Assembly: GCA_002506085.1 (NCBI GenBank)
Contig: DAWV01000005.1
Coordinates: 74,885 to 138,884 of the forward strand
Origin: Methanocorpusculaceae archaeon UBA425
GTDB taxonomy: Archaea > Halobacteriota > Methanomicrobia > Methanomicrobiales > Methanocorpusculaceae
DNA length: 64,000 bases
Direction: 5' to 3'
Positions 9,085 to 16,348 of this stretch are shown here, piece after piece. The first letter of the stretch is position 1; each line of letters starts with the position of its first letter. Below the pieces are notes generated by a model. That model saw only the letters and a list, made by a program, of their open reading frames with translations, made no database searches and was not told the DNA's origin. The translations under genes and the position numbers were made by a program.

Positions 9085-9119
9085 TGTGTCAGACAAAAGG
9101 CAGACAATTGGCTGACACA
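9085..9119. promoter_or_regulatory. inverted repeat in the cdrS-ftsZ2 leader, candidate operator
   Basis: TGTGTCAG at 9085-9092 and CTGACACA at 9112-9119 form a perfect 8-bp inverted repeat. CAGACAA occurs twice between and beside the arms (9091-9097 and 9101-9107). Ribbon-helix-helix proteins bind such repeats, so autoregulation by the adjacent cdrS product is a reasonable inference. Confidence 0.45.
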
Positions 9120-9137
9120 AGTCAGATTGGAGTTATA

Positions 9138-9323
9138 ATGAACCGAATCACAATACGCTTACCCGATCAGCAGGTCATACTGCTCCAGAAACTCGTTGAT
9201 ACAGGTGAGTTTCCATCAGTATCAGAAGCAGTACGATATGCTGTAAGAGGATTTCTCTCCCAGCGGGGCGAGAAACTCATGCGTGAAAGTGATCAGGTTT
9301 CTACATTCGACGTACGACTTTAA
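9138..9323 (+). CDS. cdrS: CdrS-like ribbon-helix-helix regulator
   Basis: 61 residues. The N-terminal strand MNRITIRLP and the helix pair (DQQVILLQKLVDTGEFPSVS, then EAVRYAVRGFL) are a CopG/Arc ribbon-helix-helix fold. ATG 9138 is preferred over the ATG at 9075, which would add about 20 Cys-rich residues before the DNA-binding strand. In haloarchaea the short RHH protein CdrS is co-transcribed with ftsZ2 and regulates cell division. The same order with 31 bases of spacing is seen here. Confidence 0.85.
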   Translation: MNRITIRLPDQQVILLQKLVDTGEFPSVSEAVRYAVRGFLSQRGEKLMRESDQVSTFDVRL

Positions 9324-9354
9324 CATGTAAAATTATTTGGGGTGTTAAGAAAAA

Positions 9355-10521
9355 ATGCAGAGTATTATCAATGAAGCACTGAAGAATTCAGAGCTCGAAA
9401 AAGGAATCCAGACGAGTTCCATTGTTGACGACGATGACATGCTTGGACAGCCAAGAATTGTGATTGTCGGATGCGGAGGAGCAGGAAACAACACAGTTAA
9501 CAGACTCCACAACATGAAAGTTGCGGGATCCGAGACAATCGCAATCAATACCGACAAACAGCACCTGGATATGATTCAGGCAGACAAGCGCGTTTTAATC
9601 GGCAAATCACTGACCCGCGGTCTTGGCGCCGGAGGTTTCCCCGATGTAGGCCGCCGCGCAGCAGAAATGGCACGCCCGACCCTCGAAGAGATTCTGAAAG
9701 ATGCCGACCTTGTCTTCATTACCGCTGGCATGGGTGGAGGAACCGGAACCGGATCCGCACCAGTTGTCGCACAAATTGCAAAGGAACACGGCGCAATTGT
9801 AGTTGCAATGGTTAGTTATCCGTTCCAGGTTGAGCGGGCGAGAATGCTTAAAGCTGAAGAAGGTCTTGAAGCACTGCGTCAGTCAGCAGACTCGGTTATT
9901 GTCCTCGACAACAACAGACTCAAGAACTTTGTACCGAACCTTCCACTTGGTCAGGCATTCTCCGTTATGGATCAGATTATCGCAGAAACTGTCAAAGGCA
10001 TCTCCGAGACAATCACCGAACCATCCTTAATCAACATCGATTACGCTGATGTCCGCGCCATCATGAGCAAAGGCGGACTTGCAGTCATGCTCGTTGGAGA
10101 GTCCAAACAACAGAACAAAGCAGAATCTGTCATCCGTGACTGCCTTGCCCACCCACTGCTCGACATAGACTTCCGCGGAGCAACCGGCAGTCTGATTCAC
10201 ATCACCGGAGGAAATGACTTAACCCTCCACGACGCAGAAGAGATTGCACAACAGCTCACCTACGAACTCGACCCGCACGCAGATGTCATCTGGGGAGCCA
10301 GAGTTCGCAAAGATTACGAGGGTAAAGTATCTGTCCTTGCAATTATGACTGGCATTCAGAGCCCCCAGATTCTCGGCGGTCACTCTGTCACTACCTTCCA
10401 GGCAGGCAACACCAGCTCAAATTACTCATCACCCAGTCCATCTACCTCATCATCACCCATGACCCATCAACAGAACACCGCAACTGCACGCAGCGGATCC
10501 TCGTTTGACTGGATTATGTAA
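9355..10521 (+). CDS. ftsZ2: cell-division GTPase FtsZ (FtsZ2 type)
   Basis: 388 residues of tubulin-superfamily GTPase. The nucleotide motif GCGGAGNN is at 39-46, the tubulin signature GGGTGTGSAP at 127-136, and the synergy loop NIDYADV is near 225. From memory, the N-terminus (MQSIINEAL...) and the block ending in EGKVSVLAIMTGIQSPQILG resemble haloarchaeal FtsZ2 more than FtsZ1. A Ser/Thr/Gln-rich linker follows, and the protein ends in SSFDWIM, a likely C-terminal peptide for a membrane anchor such as SepF. It forms the division ring. Confidence 0.95.
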   Translation: MQSIINEALKNSELEKGIQTSSIVDDDDMLGQPRIVIVGCGGAGNNTVNRLHNMKVAGSETIAINTDKQHLDMIQADKRVLIGKSLTRGLGAGGFPDVGRRAAEMARPTLEEILKDADLVFITAGMGGGTGTGSAPVVAQIAKEHGAIVVAMVSYPFQVERARMLKAEEGLEALRQSADSVIVLDNNRLKNFVPNLPLGQAFSVMDQIIAETVKGISETITEPSLINIDYADVRAIMSKGGLAVMLVGESKQQNKAESVIRDCLAHPLLDIDFRGATGSLIHITGGNDLTLHDAEEIAQQLTYELDPHADVIWGARVRKDYEGKVSVLAIMTGIQSPQILGGHSVTTFQAGNTSSNYSSPSPSTSSSPMTHQQNTATARSGSSFDWIM

Positions 10522-10589
10522 AGTCCCCCTACACACACACCACATCACACCACACCACACATACGGGAAAAATAATCATAGAATATAGT

Positions 10590-10616
10590 GGGACAGACAT
10601 ATACTCGGTCTGTCCC
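10590..10616 (+). repeat. 9-bp perfect inverted repeat downstream of ftsZ2
   Basis: GGGACAGAC at 10590-10598 pairs with GTCTGTCCC at 10608-10616 around a 9-nt loop. No T run follows, so a protein-binding site or an mRNA 3'-end structure is as likely as a terminator. Confidence 0.55.
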
Positions 10617-10642
10617 AAACACCCGACCTGGATTTACCAGTT

Positions 10643-10662
10643 GGCGTGAATCGCCTGTTTTT
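10643..10662 (+). terminator. possible terminator of the ftsZ2 unit
   Basis: GGCG (10643-10646) pairs with CGCC (10652-10655), and five T follow at 10658-10662. Confidence 0.3.
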
Positions 10663-10899
10663 ATGAGTATTCTTACGACACATTTATTAGTATGTATCTC
10701 AATTAATTATAGGAAAGTCGTATATCTGTGGAGTTGAAAGAATCCGGAGAATCGGCAGCCAGTACAGGAGATTGAATACTATCATTGGAACTTTGAACTT
10801 GTTTTTACGTCATTTTTCATGTATATCTGATTTTTCTCCTGCACAGACTCCTCTCGAAAGATTTTCTCCACATACGGCTGCTCAGGATAGGTAAGAACG

Positions 10900-11784
10900 T
10901 TGACCGAAGATCTTGTCGATAAAAGAAAAGTACTTCTTGAAGAGTCTGAAGAACACAAAGCAAAACGTAACGAGTTAAACGCACAGGCAAGCCAGTTTGC
11001 CCGTGAAAGAAACGAGTTAAACAATGCAACACGCCAGTATGTTGAGGACGCACAGAAAAACAAAGAGCTCCGTGACCAGTCCAACACCGAGGTTCAGTCC
11101 CTGAAAGAAAAGAGGAACGAGTTAAACGACAAGGCAAACGCCCTCTTTGAACAAATCGATGCTCTTCGTGGAGAACAGGGAAGCGGTGCCGCAGCCCAGC
11201 AGAGCCACGAAAAGAAGCCCACTTCAAAAGACATCCAGCGTCAGATTGACCAGCTCGAAGTGAAACAGCAGACCGAGACGATGTCCAAAGAGAAGGAGAA
11301 TGAACTTGTTGACAAAATCAAACAGCTCAGATCCGAACTCAAAGACCAGGTAGTTGAGCATGAACAGAACAAAGAAGTCCGCGGACTTTTAATCGACGCC
11401 CGTGAATTCCGCAAGCAGGCATCTGCAATTCACGCAGAAGTCACCGAAAAAGCAGAACTTGCTCAGAAACACCACGACTTAATGGTCGAATGCTACAGAA
11501 AGGCAGACAAGTCACGGGAGGGTGCAGATGCAAAACACAAACAGTTCGTCGAAGCACAGGAAGCTGCAGATGCTGAGCACAAGAGCTTCCTCGAATGCCA
11601 GAAACAGCTGCGTGATTACGATAAAGTCCTGACAGGCATACGCTCAAAGCAGAAGAAAGTAAAGAGCGTAAAAGAGAACAAGTCCGCAAGAAAGGAGGCA
11701 GAAAACATCTTCAACGCATTCAAGAGCGGAGAGAGACTGACTACCGAGGACCTGTTAAAACTTCAGCGCTCCAAGCTTATCTGA
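10900..11784 (+). CDS. archaeal coiled-coil protein
   Basis: 294 residues that are almost wholly charged coiled coil, with repeats such as KRNELNAQASQFARERNELN and EKRNELNDKANALFEQIDAL and a short break (GSGAAAQQSHEKKPTSK) near residue 92. An in-frame TAG lies 12 bases upstream, so the TTG at 10900 is the only usable initiator. AGGT lies upstream of it. Proteins of this type are common in methanogens and are sometimes labelled phosphoserine phosphatase, with no support here. It lies downstream of ftsZ2 and upstream of a DUF373 gene. A structural role is possible but not shown. Confidence 0.8.
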   Translation: MTEDLVDKRKVLLEESEEHKAKRNELNAQASQFARERNELNNATRQYVEDAQKNKELRDQSNTEVQSLKEKRNELNDKANALFEQIDALRGEQGSGAAAQQSHEKKPTSKDIQRQIDQLEVKQQTETMSKEKENELVDKIKQLRSELKDQVVEHEQNKEVRGLLIDAREFRKQASAIHAEVTEKAELAQKHHDLMVECYRKADKSREGADAKHKQFVEAQEAADAEHKSFLECQKQLRDYDKVLTGIRSKQKKVKSVKENKSARKEAENIFNAFKSGERLTTEDLLKLQRSKLI

Positions 11785-11831
11785 AGTTTCACAAATATCA
11801 CCCATATTTTTTACTGCTTTTTTCCCACAGA

Positions 11832-11839
11832 TATATAAT
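11832..11839 (+). promoter_or_regulatory. TATA box of the DUF373 gene
   Basis: TATATAAT ends 23 bases before the ATG at 11863, which predicts a leaderless or near-leaderless mRNA. Confidence 0.45.
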
Positions 11840-11862
11840 CGATAAATGGTAATTGTATAAGA

Positions 11863-13047
11863 ATGACGGCACGTACTCTGATTCTAAGCATTGACAGGGA
11901 TGATGACGTAGGATATAAGGCAGGCATAGTCAGCCCTGCCGTTGGCCGGGAAGCGTGCCTTGATGCTGCAACAAGACTTGGAATAGCCGACCCCGAGGAT
12001 TCCGATACGAATGCAATCTTTCAGGCCATAAAAACATATGACCTGCTGAAAGAGAAGGGAGATGATGTGGAAATCGCCGTAATCGGCGGCAACCACATGA
12101 ATATGCTCGAAGGAGACAGACGAATTTCCGATCTTCTCCAGATCGTCATCAAAGATACCGGCGTTACAGACTGTATTCTCATCTCTGACGGTGCCGAGGA
12201 TGAATATGTTCTTCCGATTATTCAGTCGCATCTGAAAGTAGCAAGTGTTGTCAGGGTGGTTATCAAACAGCTGCCAAACATCGAGGGAACATACTATATT
12301 ATTAAAAAACTCTTTAACGACCCTAAGATTGCAAAAGGAATTCTGCTCCCGATTGGACTGGTGCTTGTCCTTTACTCCCTGGTTGCTCTGCTTGCCCCCG
12401 CGGTTTCTGCTCCGCTTGTCGCTGTAGGCATAATAGGATTATACCTCCTGTTCAAGGGATTTAATCTGGATGATTATTTCATATATGCATGGCATGCAGT
12501 CATCGATTCTTTCAAGAAGGGAAGATTCTCCTTTATTGCTTATCTCGTCGCAGTAATTCTCATTCTTGCCGGCGGGATTTCCGGGTTGATGAGTGTTATT
12601 ACCTACTACCCGAATACCGGAGACGTAGGTCTCATCTATCATATCATGACATTCATGTATGGTTCAATTATCTGGATAATAATTGCAGCACTAATCGCAT
12701 CTGGCGGGAAGATTACTGATTATATTCAGAATTACCAGGCAGGTATTTCCAGAATATTTGTTGTACCGTTCTTTATCGCCGCAATAGGTATGATTCTCTA
12801 CGGGACAGTAATTTATTTCCTATCCATCTCTCCGATTGAACCGTTCCCGTTCACAACAACAGAAGGAATTGCTGCACTGATTATTCTGACACTGGCAGGT
12901 CTTGCAGTAGCTTTCACAGGAATCTACTTTAGACCTTCCGTACATAAGAAGATGCTTGCCTGGATTGAAATCAGACAGAAAGAAGAGGAAGAAGCTGAAG
13001 CATCCACAGATAAAAGAAAGCCGGTTTATAAGAAAGTGAAGTATTGA
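11863..13047 (+). CDS. DUF373 family membrane protein
   Basis: 394 residues. The N-terminal half is a soluble alpha/beta domain (LILSIDRDDDVGYKAG, VEIAVIGGNHMN, DCILISDGAEDEYVLPIIQS). From about residue 160 there are roughly six hydrophobic segments, and the tail is basic (KRKPVYKKVKY). DUF373 proteins are widespread archaeal integral membrane proteins of unknown function. The conserved acidic DRDDD and DGAEDE motifs suggest metal or nucleotide binding in the soluble part, which is an inference. Confidence 0.85.
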   Translation: MTARTLILSIDRDDDVGYKAGIVSPAVGREACLDAATRLGIADPEDSDTNAIFQAIKTYDLLKEKGDDVEIAVIGGNHMNMLEGDRRISDLLQIVIKDTGVTDCILISDGAEDEYVLPIIQSHLKVASVVRVVIKQLPNIEGTYYIIKKLFNDPKIAKGILLPIGLVLVLYSLVALLAPAVSAPLVAVGIIGLYLLFKGFNLDDYFIYAWHAVIDSFKKGRFSFIAYLVAVILILAGGISGLMSVITYYPNTGDVGLIYHIMTFMYGSIIWIIIAALIASGGKITDYIQNYQAGISRIFVVPFFIAAIGMILYGTVIYFLSISPIEPFPFTTTEGIAALIILTLAGLAVAFTGIYFRPSVHKKMLAWIEIRQKEEEEAEASTDKRKPVYKKVKY

Positions 13048-13054
13048 ACAACCC

Positions 13055-13089
13055 CGGATGCAAAATCCGAAGGGCTGTCAACATTTTTT
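13055..13089 (+). terminator. terminator of the DUF373 gene
   Basis: CGGAT (13055-13059) and ATCCG (13065-13069) form a 5-bp hairpin, and six T follow at 13084-13089 between convergent genes. Confidence 0.4.
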
Positions 13090-13142
13090 AGTACAATAAA
13101 AAGAGGTTGAAAGGTATTCTTATTTTTCATATGATAAGGGCA

Positions 13143-13688
13143 TCACTGAAAATACCCGAATCCTTTTGGCATACTCTGAGTATTATTGTAGATTTTTGTA
13201 TCCTCAGGCCCTACCACAAAAGTCAGCGTGGGAATCACCGTTCCAAACTCATGCATAGGATACCAGTAGGAACCGTCCTTATAATCAACCACGGCGTTCT
13301 TAACGGTGATGACTGCCCGGTCGTTATCAACATAGGTGAAGGTCACCACCTGATCGGCTTTACCTGTTTCCGGATAACCAATTACTGAAAGAACCCTGTT
13401 CTTTAAATCCTGTTTGCCAAAGAGAAACACCAGGAAGGCAATCCAAGGCGTTATCTCATACTCAACCGTAACCTCTGCATCAGTTCCGGAGAGGGAGAAC
13501 GCCACTGATTCGATTGTCAGATACCCGTAACGATTCGAGCCTTCAACAAAGGTGCTGTTGTCTGAAATCGTTTGAGTTTCTGTGGGGGTGACCGTCAGAT
13601 TACTGAGAGCCAAAGCCTGACCTGCACCGACCGGTAACAGCAGAAATGCCGAGATGAGAAGCAGGGAGAGAAACCTGCGAACAATCAT
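13143..13688 (-). CDS. secreted hypothetical protein
   Basis: 181 residues from ATG 13688. MIVRRFLSLLLISAFLLLPVGAGQALA is a clear signal peptide. The longer frame from 13754 would bury that signal and overlap the adenine deaminase gene, so I reject it. The mature part is beta-rich (LTVTPTETQTISDNSTFVEG, AEVTVEYEITPW) and lacks recognisable catalytic residues. A short hydrophobic patch (AFLVFLFG) lies near residue 110. Function is unknown. It follows ade with a 38-base gap on the same strand. Confidence 0.65.
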   Translation of the reverse strand: MIVRRFLSLLLISAFLLLPVGAGQALALSNLTVTPTETQTISDNSTFVEGSNRYGYLTIESVAFSLSGTDAEVTVEYEITPWIAFLVFLFGKQDLKNRVLSVIGYPETGKADQVVTFTYVDNDRAVITVKNAVVDYKDGSYWYPMHEFGTVIPTLTFVVGPEDTKIYNNTQSMPKGFGYFQ

Positions 13689-13726
13689 TGAAGGTAATTT
13701 GTCATGGAAAGCTATAGTCTTTCCTC

Positions 13727-15331
13727 TCAATCCATAGTAATCGGCACATCGCAAAATGCATCCCCGTCGAAAAGTCCGCGGGGCGTTATCTTCAGGTGCG
13801 GGATTACGGTGAGCGAGAGGAACGAGAGATGCATGAATGCTGCGGGGGATGCCTCAATCCTCTTCTGTTGTTCAGTCAGTTCGTCCATCTGCGTGACAAC
13901 CTCTTCAAAGGAAAGAGGTGTCATCAACCCCCCATAGGGAAGGGGGAGAACGGTTGTCTTTCCTTCGCATACGACGGCCATACCTCCGCCTGCATCCCGC
14001 ACGGCACAAATAGCCGCAATGATTTCATCATCGGAAACACCGGTCGCGAGGATGTTATGGGCATCGTGAGCAACGGAAGTTGCAATCGCCCCTTTTGCAA
14101 AACCAAAACCATTGACAAGCCCCACTCCAAACCCTTCGGACCGGTATCGATCAACGCAGACTACTTTCTGGAAACTTCCGGGTGAAAGGGTGACAAGTGT
14201 GTTCGTCACGATTTCATCAGGAACAAGCCCGATTACTCTGAGTCTGCCCTCCGGAAGAACAAGCTCATCGGGTGTAGGGATGCGGCAGGAGAACGGCGGA
14301 GATTTGAATCCTGCGGGAGCCGGGGGTTTCGGCATTGATGCTGAATGAACACCATTCTTATACACATCTCTGATGATAAAATCAGCCCCCTCCATTATAA
14401 CGCAGAAATCGGCAACTCTCCCGGGAGAAATCATGCCTCGGTCTGTAAGACCGAAACAGTCTGCCGCCGAAAGCGTCGCTAGCCTGATGGCTGTTTCCAG
14501 CTGCATTCCATATCTGACCGCAACCCGGATACAGTGGTCAATCGACCCCTCACGAATACGTGAATCCACGTGCCGGTCATCGGTCGAAAAACAACAGCGG
14601 GACGCCGTCCTGTCATTAACAACTTCTGCTAGCGCTGCGATGTTTTTCGCGGCATCACCCTCACGCAGCAGAATATACATGCCGAGAGCAAGTTTTTCCT
14701 TTGCCTCGGCAGCTGAAATACACTCATGATCTGTTTTGATGTGGTGTGACACATACCTGCAGAGCGCTTCGCCGGAAAGCATAGGGGCATGCCCGTCTAT
14801 GTGGTCAAAGAGCGAAAGTTTTGCCAGCACCTCCGAATCTTCAAAGAGGACACCGGGAACGTTCATCATCTCGCCAAGTCCTATGACAGACTTTACCCCT
14901 TTGTAGGTCGCGATATCCGCATACGAAACAACAGAACCTCCAATATCCTTTGGGGTCGCCGGCACGCAGGAGGGGATCATGAAAAAAATATCCGCGGGGG
15001 AATTCTTTGCATCGATTAGCATAAAGTCGATACCGGCACACCCGGCAACATTTGCAATCTCGTGAGAATCGGCGATGACGGTTGTAACGCCATTCAAAAG
15101 AGCAAGGCGCCCGAACTCGCGGGGCGTCAGGAGTGTGCTTTCAATATGGACGTGGGCATCGATTAAACCGGGCACTACCCGTGCACCATTCAGATTGGTG
15201 ACAGAGGTGCCGGGAATAGACCCGGGTTTCCCAACAATAGTCACAAGACCATCATCAACGGAAAACGCTGAGGGAACCCATTCACCGGTTGCCGGATTAA
15301 ACAGCAGGGCATTATCAAAAATCTGCGTCAA
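13727..15331 (-). CDS. ade: adenine deaminase
   Basis: 534 residues, amidohydrolase superfamily. Metal ligands are seen in DAHVHIES (near residues 59-66), DSHEIANVAG, DHIDGHAP and FSTDDRHVDSR. The C-terminal Ade domain (VSDDEIIAAICAVRDAGGGM) is complete. It converts adenine to hypoxanthine in purine salvage. The start is TTG at 15331, placed inside the stop of the upstream gene (TTGA overlap), so translation is probably coupled. Confidence 0.95.
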   Translation of the reverse strand: MTQIFDNALLFNPATGEWVPSAFSVDDGLVTIVGKPGSIPGTSVTNLNGARVVPGLIDAHVHIESTLLTPREFGRLALLNGVTTVIADSHEIANVAGCAGIDFMLIDAKNSPADIFFMIPSCVPATPKDIGGSVVSYADIATYKGVKSVIGLGEMMNVPGVLFEDSEVLAKLSLFDHIDGHAPMLSGEALCRYVSHHIKTDHECISAAEAKEKLALGMYILLREGDAAKNIAALAEVVNDRTASRCCFSTDDRHVDSRIREGSIDHCIRVAVRYGMQLETAIRLATLSAADCFGLTDRGMISPGRVADFCVIMEGADFIIRDVYKNGVHSASMPKPPAPAGFKSPPFSCRIPTPDELVLPEGRLRVIGLVPDEIVTNTLVTLSPGSFQKVVCVDRYRSEGFGVGLVNGFGFAKGAIATSVAHDAHNILATGVSDDEIIAAICAVRDAGGGMAVVCEGKTTVLPLPYGGLMTPLSFEEVVTQMDELTEQQKRIEASPAAFMHLSFLSLTVIPHLKITPRGLFDGDAFCDVPITMD

Positions 15332-15714
15332 GCTATCACAATATTACGGATGAAACCCGTTATGCGTTTAGTTCCGTCATCACGCTCAAGAACATAGATG
15401 AAAACTTTATATTCCCCGGGTTCAAGATTTATTTCAAGCTCGGAAACCGAGTCACCTTTTGTAAGTGTACCGGTCACTGCCAGGGAATCCAGTACCTGCG
15501 TTGAGGAGAGGAGTGTATCCTGACGGAAAATATTGTACTGGAACCAGACATCTTTTTGTTCTCCGTCATAATGTATGGACGTTTTTAATACACCATTCTC
15601 ATAAACGGGAGTATCCGCAGTAATTGAAGAACCCCCGGCAAGGACCAGAACGATACAGATTACTGCAGCAACAATAACGACGATTCCCGCAATCAGCAGA
15701 GTTTTCCGGTTCAT
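15328..15714 (-). CDS. membrane-anchored hypothetical protein
   Basis: 128 residues. An N-terminal hydrophobic segment (LLIAGIVVIVAAVICIVLVLAGG) acts as a signal anchor with no lipobox Cys, and about 100 residues of beta-rich extracellular domain follow (TSIHYDGEQKDVWFQYNIF, LEINLEPGEYKVFIYVLER). It resembles small archaeal surface proteins with an immunoglobulin-like fold, but I do not recognise the family. Its stop overlaps the ade start. Confidence 0.6.
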   Translation of the reverse strand: MNRKTLLIAGIVVIVAAVICIVLVLAGGSSITADTPVYENGVLKTSIHYDGEQKDVWFQYNIFRQDTLLSSTQVLDSLAVTGTLTKGDSVSELEINLEPGEYKVFIYVLERDDGTKRITGFIRNIVIA

Positions 15715-15722
15715 ATTCCAGC

Positions 15723-15899
15723 TCAGTCAACCCTCTCAACAATCACACGTACCTTGTCGCCGGCTTTGAGACCGGAACCTTTCGAAACGTCAATGTTGAA
15801 CCAGTATTCACCCTGCTGGGCCATCAGGCAGTCCTTTACTCCGTCAATATCCGAAACGAATTCCAAGGTTTCTACTATCTCAGCGATTTTAACAGCCAT
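15723..15899 (-). CDS. small conserved-looking protein (58 aa)
   Basis: ATG 15899 to TGA 15723. The protein begins MAVKIAEIVETLEFVSD, contains CLMAQQGEYWFNIDVSKG and ends AGDKVRVIVERVD. The closing segment has the look of a small OB- or SH3-like barrel (KAGDKV motif). It lies 8 bases upstream of the membrane-anchored gene in the same orientation, so it is probably the first gene of the small protein-ade-secreted protein operon. Codon use matches its neighbours. The function is unknown. Confidence 0.65.
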   Translation of the reverse strand: MAVKIAEIVETLEFVSDIDGVKDCLMAQQGEYWFNIDVSKGSGLKAGDKVRVIVERVD

Positions 15900-15984
15900 A
15901 ATAAGATAGAGGAAAGGAACAGTAATTAAGGTTGTTGTTCCCCATCGGGAAGAAAAAAAGTTTATGTAAAGAGACCTGGTCGAT

Positions 15985-16239
15985 TTAGAGCAGGGCTCTG
16001 TTCGTTACCATCCACGTGGTACTGTTGGAATAACTCCAGCGGCTGATATCCAGTTCATCACAAATTTCGGAGAGGATGGCAAGGTTGGTTCCGACTTCTT
16101 TTGAGGATAAACCAAGATCCTTGGCGATATACTTCGCTTTAAAGAATCTGCCGCCCTTGGAAACGCCTGCTTTCAGGTATCCGAGGATTTTCGCCTGGGT
16201 TCCATTGTATCTTTCGATTATTGTTTTGGGTTCGGCCAT
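15985..16239 (-). CDS. small winged-helix protein (DUF7123-like)
   Basis: 84 residues. Helices around ERYNGTQAKILGYLKAG and KAKYIAKDLGLSSKEVGTNL form a helix-turn-helix, and the wing-like end is SRWSYSNSTTWMVTNRALL. Short archaeal proteins of this layout are winged-helix DNA-binding proteins. A palindrome lies about 10 bases before the start, so autoregulation is possible. Confidence 0.65.
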   Translation of the reverse strand: MAEPKTIIERYNGTQAKILGYLKAGVSKGGRFFKAKYIAKDLGLSSKEVGTNLAILSEICDELDISRWSYSNSTTWMVTNRALL

Positions 16240-16249
16240 TTTAACTTAC

Positions 16250-16259
16250 CTTACGTAAG
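16250..16259. promoter_or_regulatory. palindrome before the winged-helix gene
   Basis: CTTACGTAAG is a perfect 10-bp palindrome, preceded by a CTTAC half-site at 16245-16249. It lies within 20 bases of the winged-helix start codon. Confidence 0.35.
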
Positions 16260-16348
16260 TATTGTATCTTTTACATTATAAAGGTTTTGTTATATAATCC
16301 AACACCTGCAGGTTTGGATTAAAAAAAGAGCAATTCGTGTATCTACAG

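Larger units (their letters stand above)
10524..10899 (+). other. intergenic region with G-free tract and hairpins
   Basis: Directly after the ftsZ2 stop lies a 41-nt stretch without G (10524-10564), built of CCA/CACA units. A perfect 9-bp inverted repeat follows at 10590-10616, then a small hairpin with a T run at 10643-10662. The rest (to 10899) holds AT-rich promoter-like sequence for the next gene but no convincing ORF. Confidence 0.5.

Noticed and set aside
10900..11784. Phosphoserine phosphatase label for the coiled-coil gene
   Set aside because: No HAD motifs (DxDxT or similar) are present; the protein is only coiled coil.
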